DNA of 64,000 nt. Source: Curvibacter microcysteis. Its GTDB lineage: Bacteria; Pseudomonadota; Gammaproteobacteria; Burkholderiales; Burkholderiaceae_C. This document shows, piece by piece, positions 1 to 9,183 of the stretch; position 1 is the first letter of the stretch; each line of letters begins with the position of its first letter. A program made the translations under genes and the position numbers. The notes under the pieces were generated by a model. It was given only the letters and a program-made list of their open reading frames with translations, was not told the origin of the DNA and made no database searches. Location: contig NZ_JAQSIO010000002.1 in assembly GCF_028649455.1 (NCBI RefSeq), positions 496,001-560,000 of the forward strand. Reading direction: 5' to 3'.

Positions 1-306
1 GTGCAGCTCACGCATGGGGTGGAGCGCTGCGTCACGCACGCTCAAGCGGGCTTTGACCAGGTTACCTAACTCCAGCAAACGCATGCCGAGCCGGTAGTTG
101 CCCGCCTCAGGTCGGTCGACAAAGCGACCAGTGGCCAGATCATTCAGGATGCGGTGGGTTGTGGACGGATGCAAGCCCGTTTTTTCGCTGATTTCCTTCA
201 GCGAAATGGCCTCTTCGCGCGAGGCCAGCACGTCGATCAGAGCGAACATGCGTTCGATGACCTGGATGCTTGGCGTGGTGGGCTGGGGGGTGTCTCTTTT
301 TCGCAT
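1..306 (-). CDS. IclR-family transcriptional regulator, N-terminal part (cut by window edge)
   Basis: The 102 residues present start at an ATG at 304-306 and run off the left edge without a stop. They contain the IclR winged helix-turn-helix: residues about 31-62 read ISLKEISEKTGLHPSTTHRI, followed by the wing and the NYRLGMRLLELG segment that leads into the effector-binding domain, which is missing here. IclR proteins are usually about 250-280 residues and repress or activate catabolic genes in response to a small molecule. The gene follows bpt on the same strand with a gap of about 50 bases and has no clear Shine-Dalgarno sequence. Its targets cannot be told from this fragment. Confidence 0.88.
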   Translation of the reverse strand, partial: MRKRDTPQPTTPSIQVIERMFALIDVLASREEAISLKEISEKTGLHPSTTHRILNDLATGRFVDRPEAGNYRLGMRLLELGNLVKARLSVRDAALHPMRELH

Positions 307-359
307 TGCAAACAATAGGGGAATGCTTGAATTTTACCCTGTGAAATGCGAGCTGGCCT

Positions 360-1106
360 TTATTTGTCTTTTGCGCGTTGCCAGACTTGGTCGCTGAGCA
401 CCTCGTGCGGGTGGAAGCGGGCTTTGTAGTCCATCTTTCCACTGCCTTGAATCCAGTAACCCAGGTACACGTAGGGCAGGCCCAGTTGGCGGGCCTGCTC
501 GATTTGCCACAGCACGCCGTAGGTGCCAAAACTGCCGACCAGGTCGGGGTCGTAAAAGGTGTAGACCGCAGACAAGCCATCATCGAGCACATCGAGGATG
601 CTGACCATGCGCAAGGTGCCTGGCGTCTGGCCGTCCTGCGTGGGATCGCGGAATTCGACCAATCGGGAATTGACCCGGCTTTGCAGGAGGAACTGGGTGT
701 ACTGGTCGATGCTGTCTTGGTCCATGCCGCCGCCGGCGTGGCGTCCGGCTTGGTAGCGCAGGTACAAACGGTAGTGCTCAGGGGAGAAATGCAGCTTCAA
801 TACCCTGGCCTCTAGGCCCTGGTGTTGATGCCAAGCCCGCCGTTGGCTGCGGGTCGATTCAAAGGCTCCCACCACCAGGCGCAAGGGCTTGCAGGCTTGG
901 CAGCCATCGCAGTAAGGGCGGTAGGTGAACATGCCACTGCGCCGAAAGCCCGCCGAGACCAGTTCAGAGTAAGTGCTGTTCTGAATCAGGTGGCCTGGCG
1001 TCGCGACTTGCGAGCGCGCTTGGCGGTCTGGCAGGTAACTGCACGGGTAGGGGGCCGTGGCGTAGTACTGAAGGGTCTGCAGGGGCAGATCGTTGAGTTG
1101 GGTCAC
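360..1106 (-). CDS. bpt: Aspartate/glutamate leucyltransferase (Bpt, ATE1-type aminoacyl-tRNA-protein transferase)
   Basis: This is a 248-residue protein of the bacterial ATE1-like family, which moves leucine from Leu-tRNA to the N-terminal Asp or Glu of proteins and marks them for ClpAP degradation. The N-terminal half carries the family Cys-rich signature [16 protein letters not shown] (about residues 62-77). The C-terminal half has the acetyltransferase-like motif [18 protein letters not shown] (about 215-232). The start codon is GTG at 1104-1106; no in-frame ATG lies just upstream. Aat lies 7 bases upstream on the same strand, so the two N-end-rule transferases almost certainly form one operon. 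Length and motifs are complete. The distinction from a true arginyltransferase rests on family knowledge of bacterial members. Confidence 0.93.
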   Translation of the reverse strand: MTQLNDLPLQTLQYYATAPYPCSYLPDRQARSQVATPGHLIQNSTYSELVSAGFRRSGMFTYRPYCDGCQACKPLRLVVGAFESTRSQRRAWHQHQGLEARVLKLHFSPEHYRLYLRYQAGRHAGGGMDQDSIDQYTQFLLQSRVNSRLVEFRDPTQDGQTPGTLRMVSILDVLDDGLSAVYTFYDPDLVGSFGTYGVLWQIEQARQLGLPYVYLGYWIQGSGKMDYKARFHPHEVLSDQVWQRAKDK

Positions 1107-1113
1107 AGGACTG

Positions 1114-1866
1114 CTACCTCAATCGGCTGACGTGTTTCCAGTATACGGAGTTCAGCTTCCAGGCCGGCGCAGGCTGGTCAGTGACCCGGTTGAGCCAGGT
1201 GTTGAAATCTTGGCGCGCAATCTCTCTGGCCCCCAGTGACGCCAGGTGGCGGGTGTTTTGCTGGCAGTCGATGAACTCCACATCCCCCTGCAGGCACCAG
1301 TCCACGAGGGTGGCCAAAGCCAGTTTCGAGCCATCAGGCACGCGTGTGAACATGGATTCTCCAAACACCGCCTGGCCGATCTGGATGGCGTACAGGCCTG
1401 CTTGCAACTGGCCATCGATCCAGGTCTCCACGCTGTGTGCCAGGCCCAGTTGGTGAAGTCGCAGATAGGCCTGGATCATCTCCTCGGTGATCCACGTACC
1501 CGATTGACCTGCGCGTGGGGCCTGGCTGCAGGCGCGGATCACGGCTTCGAAGTCATGGTCGAAACGCATTTCACAGGCTGGATTCTGAAGAAAGCGCGTC
1601 ATGGTCTGGCGCAGGCTGCGCCTCAGCCTGAAAGCTGTCACCGGCAACACCATCCGGGCGGGAGGGGACCACCACAGGGCGGGTTGTCCCGGGCTGTACC
1701 AGGGATATATGCCTTGGCGATAGGCTTGGATGAGGGTGTCAGGGCTCAGGTCGGCGCCAGCCGCCAGCAGGCCAGGCGCTGAGCTGTCTGCCCCCCAGGC
1801 CCATTGCACGGCTGGGAACGGGTCGCCAGGTTCGAGCCAGATGAGTTGACCTTGACGATCGGTCAT
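1114..1866 (-). CDS. aat: Leucyl/phenylalanyl-tRNA--protein transferase
   Basis: Aat transfers Leu or Phe from tRNA to proteins with N-terminal Lys or Arg, a cytoplasmic step of the N-degron pathway. The 250-residue product has the hallmark segments [20 protein letters not shown] near residue 55, the FGESMFTR segment near residue 165 with the preceding glycine-rich strand, and the [16 protein letters not shown] motif near residue 205. Length is normal for the family. The ATG start at 1864-1866 is well placed before the conserved LIWL segment. It is the first gene of the aat-bpt pair. Confidence 0.95.
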   Translation of the reverse strand: MTDRQGQLIWLEPGDPFPAVQWAWGADSSAPGLLAAGADLSPDTLIQAYRQGIYPWYSPGQPALWWSPPARMVLPVTAFRLRRSLRQTMTRFLQNPACEMRFDHDFEAVIRACSQAPRAGQSGTWITEEMIQAYLRLHQLGLAHSVETWIDGQLQAGLYAIQIGQAVFGESMFTRVPDGSKLALATLVDWCLQGDVEFIDCQQNTRHLASLGAREIARQDFNTWLNRVTDQPAPAWKLNSVYWKHVSRLR

Positions 1867-1912
1867 GGCGGGCTGGGTTTCTGGGGGAACAGGTGCGTCA
1901 ACGCCACTGACT

Positions 1913-2668
1913 TCAGCGGGGCCCGCGCGGGCCTGAGATGCTCTGCAAGGATGCCTTCAACTCGGTCCAATGCAGCAGGGCGCTGTGGCTGTCGGCCTGT
2001 TCTGCGGCCTGTTCCAGCGCTTTGCCTTGCTGTGATGCCGTGGCTTCGCCCAGCGTTTGCAGCACGGTTTTCAGGCTGTGTCCCAGCCGCCGCAGCGCCA
2101 TCCAGTCCATGGCCGACGCGGCTTGATCGCCTGTGGCAATGTCCTTCACGAATTGGAGCCAGCAGGTGTCTCGGTACATCAAGAAAAAAGCAGTGTCGCC
2201 ATTGAAGTGCTCCTGCACCGCTTGGCGCTCGGCTGGGTTGAGTCCGGGCTCGTGGGCTTGGCCAAGGTCCTGTGGTGTGTTTTGTCCATCGGCAGATGCG
2301 TTGATGCCGATGCCTTCTTCCACGCAGCCGATCAAGTCCATGACGGAGATGGGTTTGGACAGCATGCGCCACACGCCCAGGGCTTGCAGCTGGGTTTTGA
2401 CGGTGGGTGTCAGTCCGGCGCTGAAGACCACCGCACGCGCTTGTCCAGCCAACTCGGGATGGCTTTTGAGGTGCTCTAGCAGATCGATGCCCGACTCGCC
2501 TGGGAGCATCAAGTCTGTGAGGATCAGATCCACAGCGCCTTGACGCAACTGGCTCAATGCTTCCTGTACGGATCCCGTGATCAGCAATTCCAGCGGCATT
2601 TCCTCCAGCGCAAAGGTCACAAAGCGCTGTATCGAGGCATCGTCTTCAATCAGCAGGACTCGTGCCAT
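1913..2668 (-). CDS. Response regulator with C-terminal HPt domain (REC-HPt)
   Basis: Residues 1-120 are a receiver domain with the acidic pair in LLIEDDAS, the phospho-acceptor Asp in LILTDLMLPG (about residue 52) and the conserved Lys in LSKPI. After a linker of about 35 residues, the C-terminal third is a histidine phosphotransfer domain with its candidate His in RRLGHSLKTVLQTLG (about residue 193). The protein has no DNA-binding or enzymatic output domain, so it probably works inside a phosphorelay. It lies 5 bases downstream of the HTH-REC gene on the same strand. The partner kinase is not obvious; the PAS kinase at 4762-7302 is the nearest candidate, and that is inference. Confidence 0.85.
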   Translation of the reverse strand: MARVLLIEDDASIQRFVTFALEEMPLELLITGSVQEALSQLRQGAVDLILTDLMLPGESGIDLLEHLKSHPELAGQARAVVFSAGLTPTVKTQLQALGVWRMLSKPISVMDLIGCVEEGIGINASADGQNTPQDLGQAHEPGLNPAERQAVQEHFNGDTAFFLMYRDTCWLQFVKDIATGDQAASAMDWMALRRLGHSLKTVLQTLGEATASQQGKALEQAAEQADSHSALLHWTELKASLQSISGPRGPR

Positions 2669-2673
2669 GGGTT

Positions 2674-3321
2674 TCAGATCACCGATTTGAGTGCGTGGCC
2701 GGATTCAGGCAAGAGTTGGGCAAGCAGCGAAGGCAGCTCTGCCACCAAGCGAGGTTTGTGGATGACCCGAACCCCTTTGAGGGCGAAGGCGTAAGGTGCC
2801 CGCTGGGATTCGTCCAATGAGGTGATCACAATCAACTGGCTGCGAGCGAACTGAGGGTGGGAACGCAGGCTGGTGATCAGTGTTGGGCCATCAATGCCTG
2901 GCAGCAAGATGTCGACGATCAAGATGTCCGGCTGGAATTGACCATAGGTGGCCAAGCCAGCAATGCCGTCGTCAGCCACCCGCAACTCCACACTGGGAAA
3001 ATGCTGGCGGACCAGCATGGACACCAGGTTCTGAAAGTGCGTACTGTCTTCAATCAGCAACAGCCGTGTTCCGCCTTGCAGCCCGTGCGGGCGGCTTTGG
3101 TCGGTGTATGCACGGTCACCTTGGGTATTGCCCGGCCGGCGAGATGCGATCCACCGCTCCACCGAAGTTCGCGAGATACGGCGATGGCCCCCCGGGGTCT
3201 TCCAAGCTTCTAGTTCTTCGCGGTCAACCATCAACTGCACGGAGCGCACGGCCATGCCGAGCAGGCCTGCGACTTCGAGTGTCGTGTAGTGATCGCGCGT
3301 TGGATTGTCTTCTTGATTCAT
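2674..3321 (-). CDS. HTH (MerR/excisionase-type) and receiver domain protein
   Basis: I place the start at the ATG at 3319-3321 (MNQEDNPTRDHYTTLEVAGL), which gives 215 residues; the frame is open for 28 more codons upstream but these look non-coding. Residues about 12-60 form a MerR/excisionase-like helix-turn-helix with the TPGGHRRISRTSVERWI signature typical of DNA-binding HTH_17 domains. From about residue 85 there is a receiver domain: LLLIEDSTHF acidic pocket, Asp in LIVDILLPGIDG and Lys in VIHKPRL. This domain order (HTH first, REC last) is the reverse of most response regulators. It sits head to head with the single-REC gene at 3452, sharing an A+T-rich intergenic region. Confidence 0.82.
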   Translation of the reverse strand: MNQEDNPTRDHYTTLEVAGLLGMAVRSVQLMVDREELEAWKTPGGHRRISRTSVERWIASRRPGNTQGDRAYTDQSRPHGLQGGTRLLLIEDSTHFQNLVSMLVRQHFPSVELRVADDGIAGLATYGQFQPDILIVDILLPGIDGPTLITSLRSHPQFARSQLIVITSLDESQRAPYAFALKGVRVIHKPRLVAELPSLLAQLLPESGHALKSVI

Positions 3322-3451
3322 GGCTTCGGTATTTTGGCACGACTGCTGTTGAAAAAGACTTGACAAATGATAAAAATAATTTATATGATATGCAAAACCA
3401 GTCAAAAATCACCCCGTTGGGTAATTTATTGAATTATTGCGAGGCTTTGCC

Positions 3452-3826
3452 ATGAAAAAAATACTGATCGTCGACGACCACGCGGATATTCGCAAGCTTT
3501 TGCGTATGACGATGGAGTTCGTGGCTTACGAAATCTTTGAGGCAGCGGACGGAAAAACAGGTCTGGCCATGGCTGAGGAGCTGCAACCCGACTTGTTGCT
3601 GCTGGATGTGATGATGCCGGGCGGGGTTGATGGCCTCGAAGTGTGCCGCCGCGTGAAGGCCAATCCCAATCTGGCCCATGCCAAGGTGATTTTGCTCACG
3701 GCACGCGGTCAAAGTGAAGACCGTGCAGCGGGTTTTGCGGCCGGTGCAGATGAGTACCTGGTCAAGCCTTTCAGTTTGCTGCAACTGATTGAGACCATTC
3801 ACAAGCTCGAAGAAGGTACACCCTGA
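3452..3826 (+). CDS. Single-domain response regulator (CheY/Spo0F-like)
   Basis: The 124-residue product is almost entirely one receiver domain: ILIVDDHADIRK at the N-terminus, phospho-acceptor Asp in LLLLDVMMPGG (about residue 53), switch Thr in VILLTARG and Lys in LVKPFSLLQL. There is no output domain. I chose the ATG at 3452, which starts MKKILIVDD, over an upstream in-frame start. It is transcribed divergently from the HTH-REC/REC-HPt pair, and an A+T-rich stretch (about 3355-3440) between them is the likely promoter region. It may act as a phosphate shuttle with the REC-HPt protein, which is inferred from neighbourhood only. Confidence 0.87.
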   Translation: MKKILIVDDHADIRKLLRMTMEFVAYEIFEAADGKTGLAMAEELQPDLLLLDVMMPGGVDGLEVCRRVKANPNLAHAKVILLTARGQSEDRAAGFAAGADEYLVKPFSLLQLIETIHKLEEGTP

Positions 3827-3957
3827 GGGCGCAAGTCATTCGCAGGTATCCCCTGCAAGGTGAGGGGTGCGAAGGGCATGCTGGTTGGACGGTGCAGCGC
3901 AGGGCATGGTGGTGCCCTGGTTGCTGTTTCTAAGAGGCCACGGTGGAGATGACGTCA

Positions 3958-4758
3958 ATGAGATCTTTGCGTGATTGGGGTTTGGCTTGCTTGCTGGCGT
4001 GGGGCGTTAGTGCGGCAGGTCTTGCTGGCGCTGGGCCGGTGCTGGACCGAGTGCAAGCGACCAAGGCGGTGCGGGTCTGCATCTGGCCGGACTACTACGG
4101 CATCACCTACCGCAATCCGCGAAACCAGCAACTGGTGGGGCTGGACATTGACTTGTCTCAGGCCCTGGGCTCTGACCAGGGATGGCGGGTGGACTACGTG
4201 GAGTCCAGTTTTCCGAATCTCGTGGCCGACGTTTTGGGTGACCGTTGTGATGTGGCCATGTTCGCCATTGGCATGCTGCCGCAACGCATGCAGCAACTCA
4301 GGTTCACCCGCGCCTACCTCAGCAGCGACATCTACGCCATTGCCACGCGCAGCAGTTCGGTGGTGCGCCAGTGGGCGGACATTGATCGACCTGGGGTGGT
4401 GGTGGGGGTGCAAGCTGGGACGTTCATGGAGCCAGTCATGGCCGCTCAACTCAAGCAGGCCAAGCTGGTCAGCATCAAGCCACCGCAGACTCGGGAGCGG
4501 GAGCTTGAAGCCGGGCGAATTGACGTGTTCATGACCGATTACCCTTACAGCCGGCGCTTGCTCGACAACGCAGACTGGGCCACGTTGATTTCGCCACCGA
4601 CCCCCTTCCATGTCTTGCCTTACGGCCACGTCGTCCGGCCGGGCGACGATGCCTGGTTTGCTGTGGTCGATGAATTTGTCGCGCGGGTGCAGCGTGACGG
4701 TCGCTTGGAGCAAATGGCGAAGCGCCATGGTTTGTCGCGCATTGTGGTGCGCAACTGA
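3958..4758 (+). CDS. Periplasmic amino-acid-type solute-binding protein (SBP family 3)
   Basis: This is a secreted or periplasmic family 3 substrate-binding protein of about 266 residues. It has an N-terminal hydrophobic signal (LACLLAWGVSAAGLAGAG), then the family pattern VRVCIWPDYYGITY, LVGLDIDLSQALG, the CDVAMFAIGMLPQRMQQLRFT strand and hinge, and GVVVGVQAGTF. No transporter permease or ATPase gene is adjacent. Instead a PAS sensor kinase starts 3 bases after the stop, so the protein may present a ligand to the kinase rather than to a transporter. I prefer the ATG at 3958 because a GGAG lies 9 bases upstream; starts at 3943 (GTG) and 3949 (ATG) are also possible. Confidence 0.8.
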   Translation: MRSLRDWGLACLLAWGVSAAGLAGAGPVLDRVQATKAVRVCIWPDYYGITYRNPRNQQLVGLDIDLSQALGSDQGWRVDYVESSFPNLVADVLGDRCDVAMFAIGMLPQRMQQLRFTRAYLSSDIYAIATRSSSVVRQWADIDRPGVVVGVQAGTFMEPVMAAQLKQAKLVSIKPPQTRERELEAGRIDVFMTDYPYSRRLLDNADWATLISPPTPFHVLPYGHVVRPGDDAWFAVVDEFVARVQRDGRLEQMAKRHGLSRIVVRN

Positions 4759-4761
4759 TTT

Positions 4762-7302
4762 TTGACGACACCTGGTAAGCCCGTGGCCCGACAAGACCTT
4801 TCCAGCCGCTCCTCAGCCCCTTTGTGGTTGTCCAGCCAGGTGGCTTTGTTCACCGGGGTCTTGTTTGCGGTTCTCCTGTTGGTGGCCATTGTTTGGATGT
4901 CTTTGCGCGGACACGAGCAGGTGGTCGAGCAGGACCTGCAACAAGAGGCCTTGTACGCGCGGGTGATCGAGGACCAGGCGACCCGCTCCTTCGATGCCGT
5001 GTCGGTGGTCCTGAGCGCCTTGTCGGAGACCGTGGTGTTACAGGAATCGCCCTCCGACATGGGCGTGGTGGGGCGCCAATGGGCGCAGGCCTTGGCGGGC
5101 GTGCCCTCGGTGCGCTCTGTGGCGATCATCGATGCGCAGGGCCTGGTGCTGGCGAGTTCCAACGGCACAGAAATTGGCCGCCAGCTTGATTTGCGCCAGC
5201 TGGGGCCCAGGCCCGCGTCGGGCCAGACACTGCTGGGCCGCTTGCTGCGAGGGCGCAGCCTGGCTGACTTCGAGGCTGGGCTGAACCGTTCTGCGCTGCG
5301 CCCAGGGGTGAATTGCATCCCCATGCTTTACGGCTTCACCCTCAGAAACGGCCAGACTCTGCTCGCGGTGGCCTTGATCAACCCGGATGCCTTGATCAAT
5401 TTCCAACGCCAGGCCATCGGGGATGCGCCCTTGTCCGTGGTGACGGCCACCTACACCGGGCTCCTGTTGACGAGCACGGGTGACATGTCCGAGGCCCCTG
5501 GGGCCAGCCTGGCGGGGCACAGTTTGTTCCGCGAGCGTTTGGCCTCGCGCGAACATGGCACTTACCGAGAGTCTGGCACTGAAGGTGTTTTGGTCGCTTT
5601 CCGGGCCTCTCGCGCGTGGCCTTTGGTGGTCTTGGTGGAGCAGGCCGTGGCCTCGTCCACACAGCGTTGGTTGACTCGTGCCCGTCCCGTGTTGATCGCC
5701 GGGCTGGTGGTGGTGTTTTTGCTGCTGGGCATGTCCGTCATCCTGTACCGCAGCTTGCGCGCACGCGAGCGGTCCCGGGTGCTGTTTGACCGGGCGCGCG
5801 ACCAAGTTGTGCGCAGCGAGCGCGAGCTCAGTGTGCTGTTGCGCAGCTTGCAGGAGCTGATCTTCCGCACCGATGCCTCTGGTGTGGTGACTTACGTCAA
5901 TGCACGTTGGGCGGCGCTGCTGGGCGCCAAGGCCCACCAAGCCTTGGGTCAGAGCGTGCTTGATGTGCTGGTGCCCGAACGGACCAATGACCGAAATGCC
6001 CTGTTTGCTTTGGACCACCTGGATGGTGTCCGGCATTGCCGAGCCAGCACCGTGGGGGCCGATGGCCGAACCCGGTATTTCGAATTGGCGGTTGTCCCGT
6101 TGTTGGTCGGCGGGCAAATCACCGCGTTTGCCGGCAGCGCGGTCGACATCACGGAGTTGTTGGAGACACAGCGCCAGCTTCAGATGCAGCTGTCCTTGAT
6201 TGGACTGATGCTTGAGATCAGCCCTCAGCCCACCTCGATGGCCGATGACGCGGGGCGACTGGTGATGGTCAACAAGGCCTGGGAGCAGTTCAAGGGATTC
6301 GAGCGCTCCGAGGTCATTGGCAAGCGCTTGATCGAATTTTTACCCGCTGCCGAGGCGCAGTTGCACGAGCGCGCTGAGCGCGATCTCGACAGCCTGGGCG
6401 GAGAAATGCGCTTTGAGGCGCGCATCCTGCGCTTTGACCAAGGTCTGCGCGACGCCTTGATCAGCAAAGTCAAAGTGCCCAGTGAGTCCGGCGCTCTGAT
6501 TGGTGTGCTGACGGTGCTGACCGATGTCACCGAATTCCGTGAAGCAGAGCGCGCGATCCGCGAAGCGCGTGACGTGGCTGAAGAAGCCTCGCGGTCCAAG
6601 TCTGAGTTTGTGGCCAACATCAGCCATGAGTTGCGCACGCCCTTGCAGTCCATCATTGGTTTTTCGGAGTTGGGCCTGATGCGTGGGCGCGGCAATGAGC
6701 GTGTCGCGGGCATGTTCCAAGACATCAACGCTTCAGGTCAGCGCATGCTCGCCCTGGTCAATGATTTGTTGGATGTGTCCAAGATCGAAAGCACGGTCGG
6801 CACCTTCCACCTGGAAAGCGTGGACCTGCGCTCGCTGATACGTCCCGTGGCCCGTGAGCTGGGGCCTTTGCTGGCGCGCAAGCACCTGAACCTGGCCCTC
6901 AACTTGTCCGAGGCCCCCCTGGTGGCCCGGGCCGACCCCATGCGTTTCCAACAGGTGATTCGCAACGTGCTGGCCAACGCGGTGAAGTTCTCGCCTGATG
7001 AGCAGGTGGTCGAACTGACGGCCGAGATGAGCGTGCAGGGCGAGATTTTGATCTCGGTGCGCGACCATGGTCCAGGCATTCCGGAGTCAGAGTTGGAGAA
7101 AATCTTTGAAGCCTTTGTGCAGTCGAGCAAGACCAAAAACGGTTCGGGTGGAACGGGCCTGGGCCTGGCCATCTGCCGCAAGATTGTCGAGGCCCATGGC
7201 GGTCACATCCACGCGCGCAACATGCCCGACCAAGGGGCTCTGTTTGTGATCGCCTTCCCGGCCCGCTCGGGGCCTGAGACTGTGCCCATGGTGATGGAGT
7301 GA
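4762..7302 (+). CDS. Membrane sensor histidine kinase with two PAS domains
   Basis: Order of parts: short cytoplasmic N-terminus, TM helix near residues 27-50, a periplasmic sensing region of about 250 residues (Cache-like by layout), TM helix near 308-330, PAS near 350-470 (LIFRTDASGVVTYVNARW), PAS near 475-600 (MADDAGRLVMVNKAWEQF), then HisKA and HATPase_c. The phospho-acceptor His is at about residue 622 in FVANISHELRTPLQSII. The N box is NVLANAVKFS, the G1 box DHGPGIPESELEKIFEAF and the G2 box GGTGLGLAICRKIVEAHGG, so the kinase looks active. The start is uncertain: TTG at 4762 or GTG at 4783. The close coupling to the solute-binding protein suggests co-expression. Confidence 0.88.
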   Translation: MTTPGKPVARQDLSSRSSAPLWLSSQVALFTGVLFAVLLLVAIVWMSLRGHEQVVEQDLQQEALYARVIEDQATRSFDAVSVVLSALSETVVLQESPSDMGVVGRQWAQALAGVPSVRSVAIIDAQGLVLASSNGTEIGRQLDLRQLGPRPASGQTLLGRLLRGRSLADFEAGLNRSALRPGVNCIPMLYGFTLRNGQTLLAVALINPDALINFQRQAIGDAPLSVVTATYTGLLLTSTGDMSEAPGASLAGHSLFRERLASREHGTYRESGTEGVLVAFRASRAWPLVVLVEQAVASSTQRWLTRARPVLIAGLVVVFLLLGMSVILYRSLRARERSRVLFDRARDQVVRSERELSVLLRSLQELIFRTDASGVVTYVNARWAALLGAKAHQALGQSVLDVLVPERTNDRNALFALDHLDGVRHCRASTVGADGRTRYFELAVVPLLVGGQITAFAGSAVDITELLETQRQLQMQLSLIGLMLEISPQPTSMADDAGRLVMVNKAWEQFKGFERSEVIGKRLIEFLPAAEAQLHERAERDLDSLGGEMRFEARILRFDQGLRDALISKVKVPSESGALIGVLTVLTDVTEFREAERAIREARDVAEEASRSKSEFVANISHELRTPLQSIIGFSELGLMRGRGNERVAGMFQDINASGQRMLALVNDLLDVSKIESTVGTFHLESVDLRSLIRPVARELGPLLARKHLNLALNLSEAPLVARADPMRFQQVIRNVLANAVKFSPDEQVVELTAEMSVQGEILISVRDHGPGIPESELEKIFEAFVQSSKTKNGSGGTGLGLAICRKIVEAHGGHIHARNMPDQGALFVIAFPARSGPETVPMVME

Positions 7303-7474
7303 GCCGCCGGCCTTCGTTGAATGGGATTTCGGCGAAAATAGGCCACTTAAGCGCCGCCTGGCTGGGCCCCTGGTGTGGTGGCGCCACGCTGTTTGACCCG
7401 CCTGAGCCGGGCGCTGCCAGCTTCGCCGCATGGTCTTTTGTGACCCCTGGTGCCCGCCCTGATAGCCCCTTTTT

Positions 7475-8479
7475 ATGCATGATTCCCCCCGCCTGACCAG
7501 CCCCTGGCGCACCTCCGTGGCGCCGATGATGGACTGGACTGATCGCCACTGTCGCTACCTGCACCGCTTGATCAGCCGCCACACCTTGCTCTACACCGAA
7601 ATGGTGACCACGGGCGCGTTGATCCACGGCGATGTGGAACGTCACCTGCGCTACAACGCTGAAGAGCACCCGGTGGCCTTGCAGCTGGGCGGCAGCGAGG
7701 CGGCCGACTTGGCGCACTGTGCCCGCTTGGGTGAGCAGTGGGGCTACGACGAAATCAACCTCAACTGCGGCTGCCCCAGTGAGCGGGTTCAGCGTGGGGC
7801 CTTCGGTGCCTGCCTGATGGCCGAGGCGGGGCTGGTGGCTGACGGTGTCAAGGCCATGCTCGATGCCGTGCAACGGGTGCCGGTGACGGTCAAGCACCGC
7901 ATTGGCATTGACCGCATCGAGAGCTACGAGTTTGTGCGCGACTTCATTGGCACGGTCAGCGAGGCCGGTTGCCGCGTCTTCATCGTGCACGCCCGCAACG
8001 CCTGGCTGAAGGGCCTGAGCCCCAAAGAGAACCGCGAGATTCCACCGCTGCGCTACGAGCTGGTGCACCGCCTGAAGCAGGAGTTTCCTCAGCTGACCAT
8101 CGCCATCAACGGCGGCATCACCACCAGTGCGCAAATGCAGGCACAACTGGACCATGTTGACGGCGTGATGGTGGGGCGCGAGGCCTATCACAACCCCTGG
8201 GTGATGGCGGATTGGGATGAGTTGTTCTATGACTCCGCCGCCCAGTCTTTGAGTCGTGAAGACGTTGAAGCCCGCATGTGCGACTACATGGCGCGCCAAA
8301 TGGCCGAGCACGGCACGCCTTGGCACACCATGGCGCGCCACATGTTGGGTTTGCGCAATGGTCTGCCCGGTGCGCGGCGTTGGCGCCAGGTCTGGAGTGA
8401 CCACCGTTTGCGGCACTTGTCGCCCCAAGAAGTCATGGTGCTGGCGCACCAAGAGCGCTCCGAACCCTTGCCGGTGTAG
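7475..8479 (+). CDS. dusA: tRNA-dihydrouridine(20/20a) synthase
   Basis: DusA reduces uridine 20/20a in the tRNA D loop using FMN and NADPH. The 334-residue protein has the FMN-barrel start SVAPMMDWTDRHCRY, the catalytic Cys region INLNCGCPSERVQRGAFGA, VKHRIGID, the HARNAWLKGLSPKENREIPP segment typical of DusA and the phosphate-binding INGGI and GREAY loops. Length matches the family. The 172 bases between the kinase stop and this start hold no gene or clear terminator. The gene faces the GntR regulator convergently. Confidence 0.95.
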   Translation: MHDSPRLTSPWRTSVAPMMDWTDRHCRYLHRLISRHTLLYTEMVTTGALIHGDVERHLRYNAEEHPVALQLGGSEAADLAHCARLGEQWGYDEINLNCGCPSERVQRGAFGACLMAEAGLVADGVKAMLDAVQRVPVTVKHRIGIDRIESYEFVRDFIGTVSEAGCRVFIVHARNAWLKGLSPKENREIPPLRYELVHRLKQEFPQLTIAINGGITTSAQMQAQLDHVDGVMVGREAYHNPWVMADWDELFYDSAAQSLSREDVEARMCDYMARQMAEHGTPWHTMARHMLGLRNGLPGARRWRQVWSDHRLRHLSPQEVMVLAHQERSEPLPV

Positions 8480-8487
8480 ACGCCGCA

Positions 8488-8498
8488 GGGGGGGGGGG
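8488..8498. repeat. Run of 11 G
   Basis: An uninterrupted G homopolymer lies in the 39-base gap between the convergent dusA and GntR-type genes. No terminator hairpin is visible there. It is outside coding sequence, so it may be a slippage site or a sequencing-length artefact without consequence for a protein. Confidence 0.9.
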
Positions 8499-8518
8499 CG
8501 GTTGCTTGGGCGGGGCTG

Positions 8519-9154
8519 TCAGGCCGCCGCTTCGAGCCCGTTGGTGAAGTGCAACTGCATGCGTTCGCGCGCGCCCCGGCTGTCGCGCTGGGTGAGGGCC
8601 TGCACCAGGTCGCGGTGCTCCTGCAAGGATTCGCTCAGGCGGCCCCGCTTGAGCAGCGAGTTGTGGCGGTTGAGCTTCATGACCTTGCGCAGGTCAGTCA
8701 CCATCTGCAGGCGCCAGCGGTTGTCGGCGATCTCCAGTACGCGCAGGTGAAAGCGCTCATTGAGTTCAAAAAAGCGTTCGCGGTCGTCCACGGCCGCTTC
8801 CAGGTCCGCGTGCAAGGCGCTGATTTCGTCCAACTGGGCATCGCTGGCCCGGCTGGCCACTTCGCCTGCGGCATCGCTCTCCAGCAGGCTGAGCAGGTGG
8901 TAAACGTCGCGCAGGTCTTTTTCATTCACCTCGGTCACATAGGCGCCACGCCGCACCTTCATGGTGACCAGGCCCTCGGCAGCCAGCACCTTGATGGCCT
9001 CGCGCAGGGGAGTGCGGCTGATGCCGAACTCCTGGGCAATTTTCAATTCGTCAATCCAACTGCCTGGCTCCAGCTCGCGCTGAAAGATGCGCTGGCGCAG
9101 GAGCTCGGCCACTTCTTCGTACAGGGCCTTGGGCGTGAGGGTGAGGGCAGACAT
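8519..9154 (-). CDS. GntR-family (FCD/FadR-type) transcriptional regulator of the propionate cluster
   Basis: This is a 211-residue regulator. The N-terminal winged HTH reads GSWIDELKIAQEFGISRTPL and then the conserved REAIKVLAAEGLV; the C-terminal FCD ligand-binding domain has the metal/ligand helices around FFELNERFHLRVLEIADNRW and QEHRDLVQALTQRD. I placed the start at the ATG at 9152-9154 (MSALTLTPKALYEEV), since the frame stays open far upstream into the mutase gene. It is divergent from the methylmalonyl-CoA mutase gene and shares a 120-base promoter region with it. It therefore probably controls that operon in response to a CoA-pathway acid; the ligand is not known from sequence. Confidence 0.9.
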   Translation of the reverse strand: MSALTLTPKALYEEVAELLRQRIFQRELEPGSWIDELKIAQEFGISRTPLREAIKVLAAEGLVTMKVRRGAYVTEVNEKDLRDVYHLLSLLESDAAGEVASRASDAQLDEISALHADLEAAVDDRERFFELNERFHLRVLEIADNRWRLQMVTDLRKVMKLNRHNSLLKRGRLSESLQEHRDLVQALTQRDSRGARERMQLHFTNGLEAAA

Positions 9155-9183
9155 GGGCACGATTGTAAGGCCCCTGGAATATT

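Noticed and set aside
6899-8452. 517-codon minus-strand frame opposite the PAS kinase end and dusA
   Set aside because: Spans two unrelated real genes on the other strand and has no domain.
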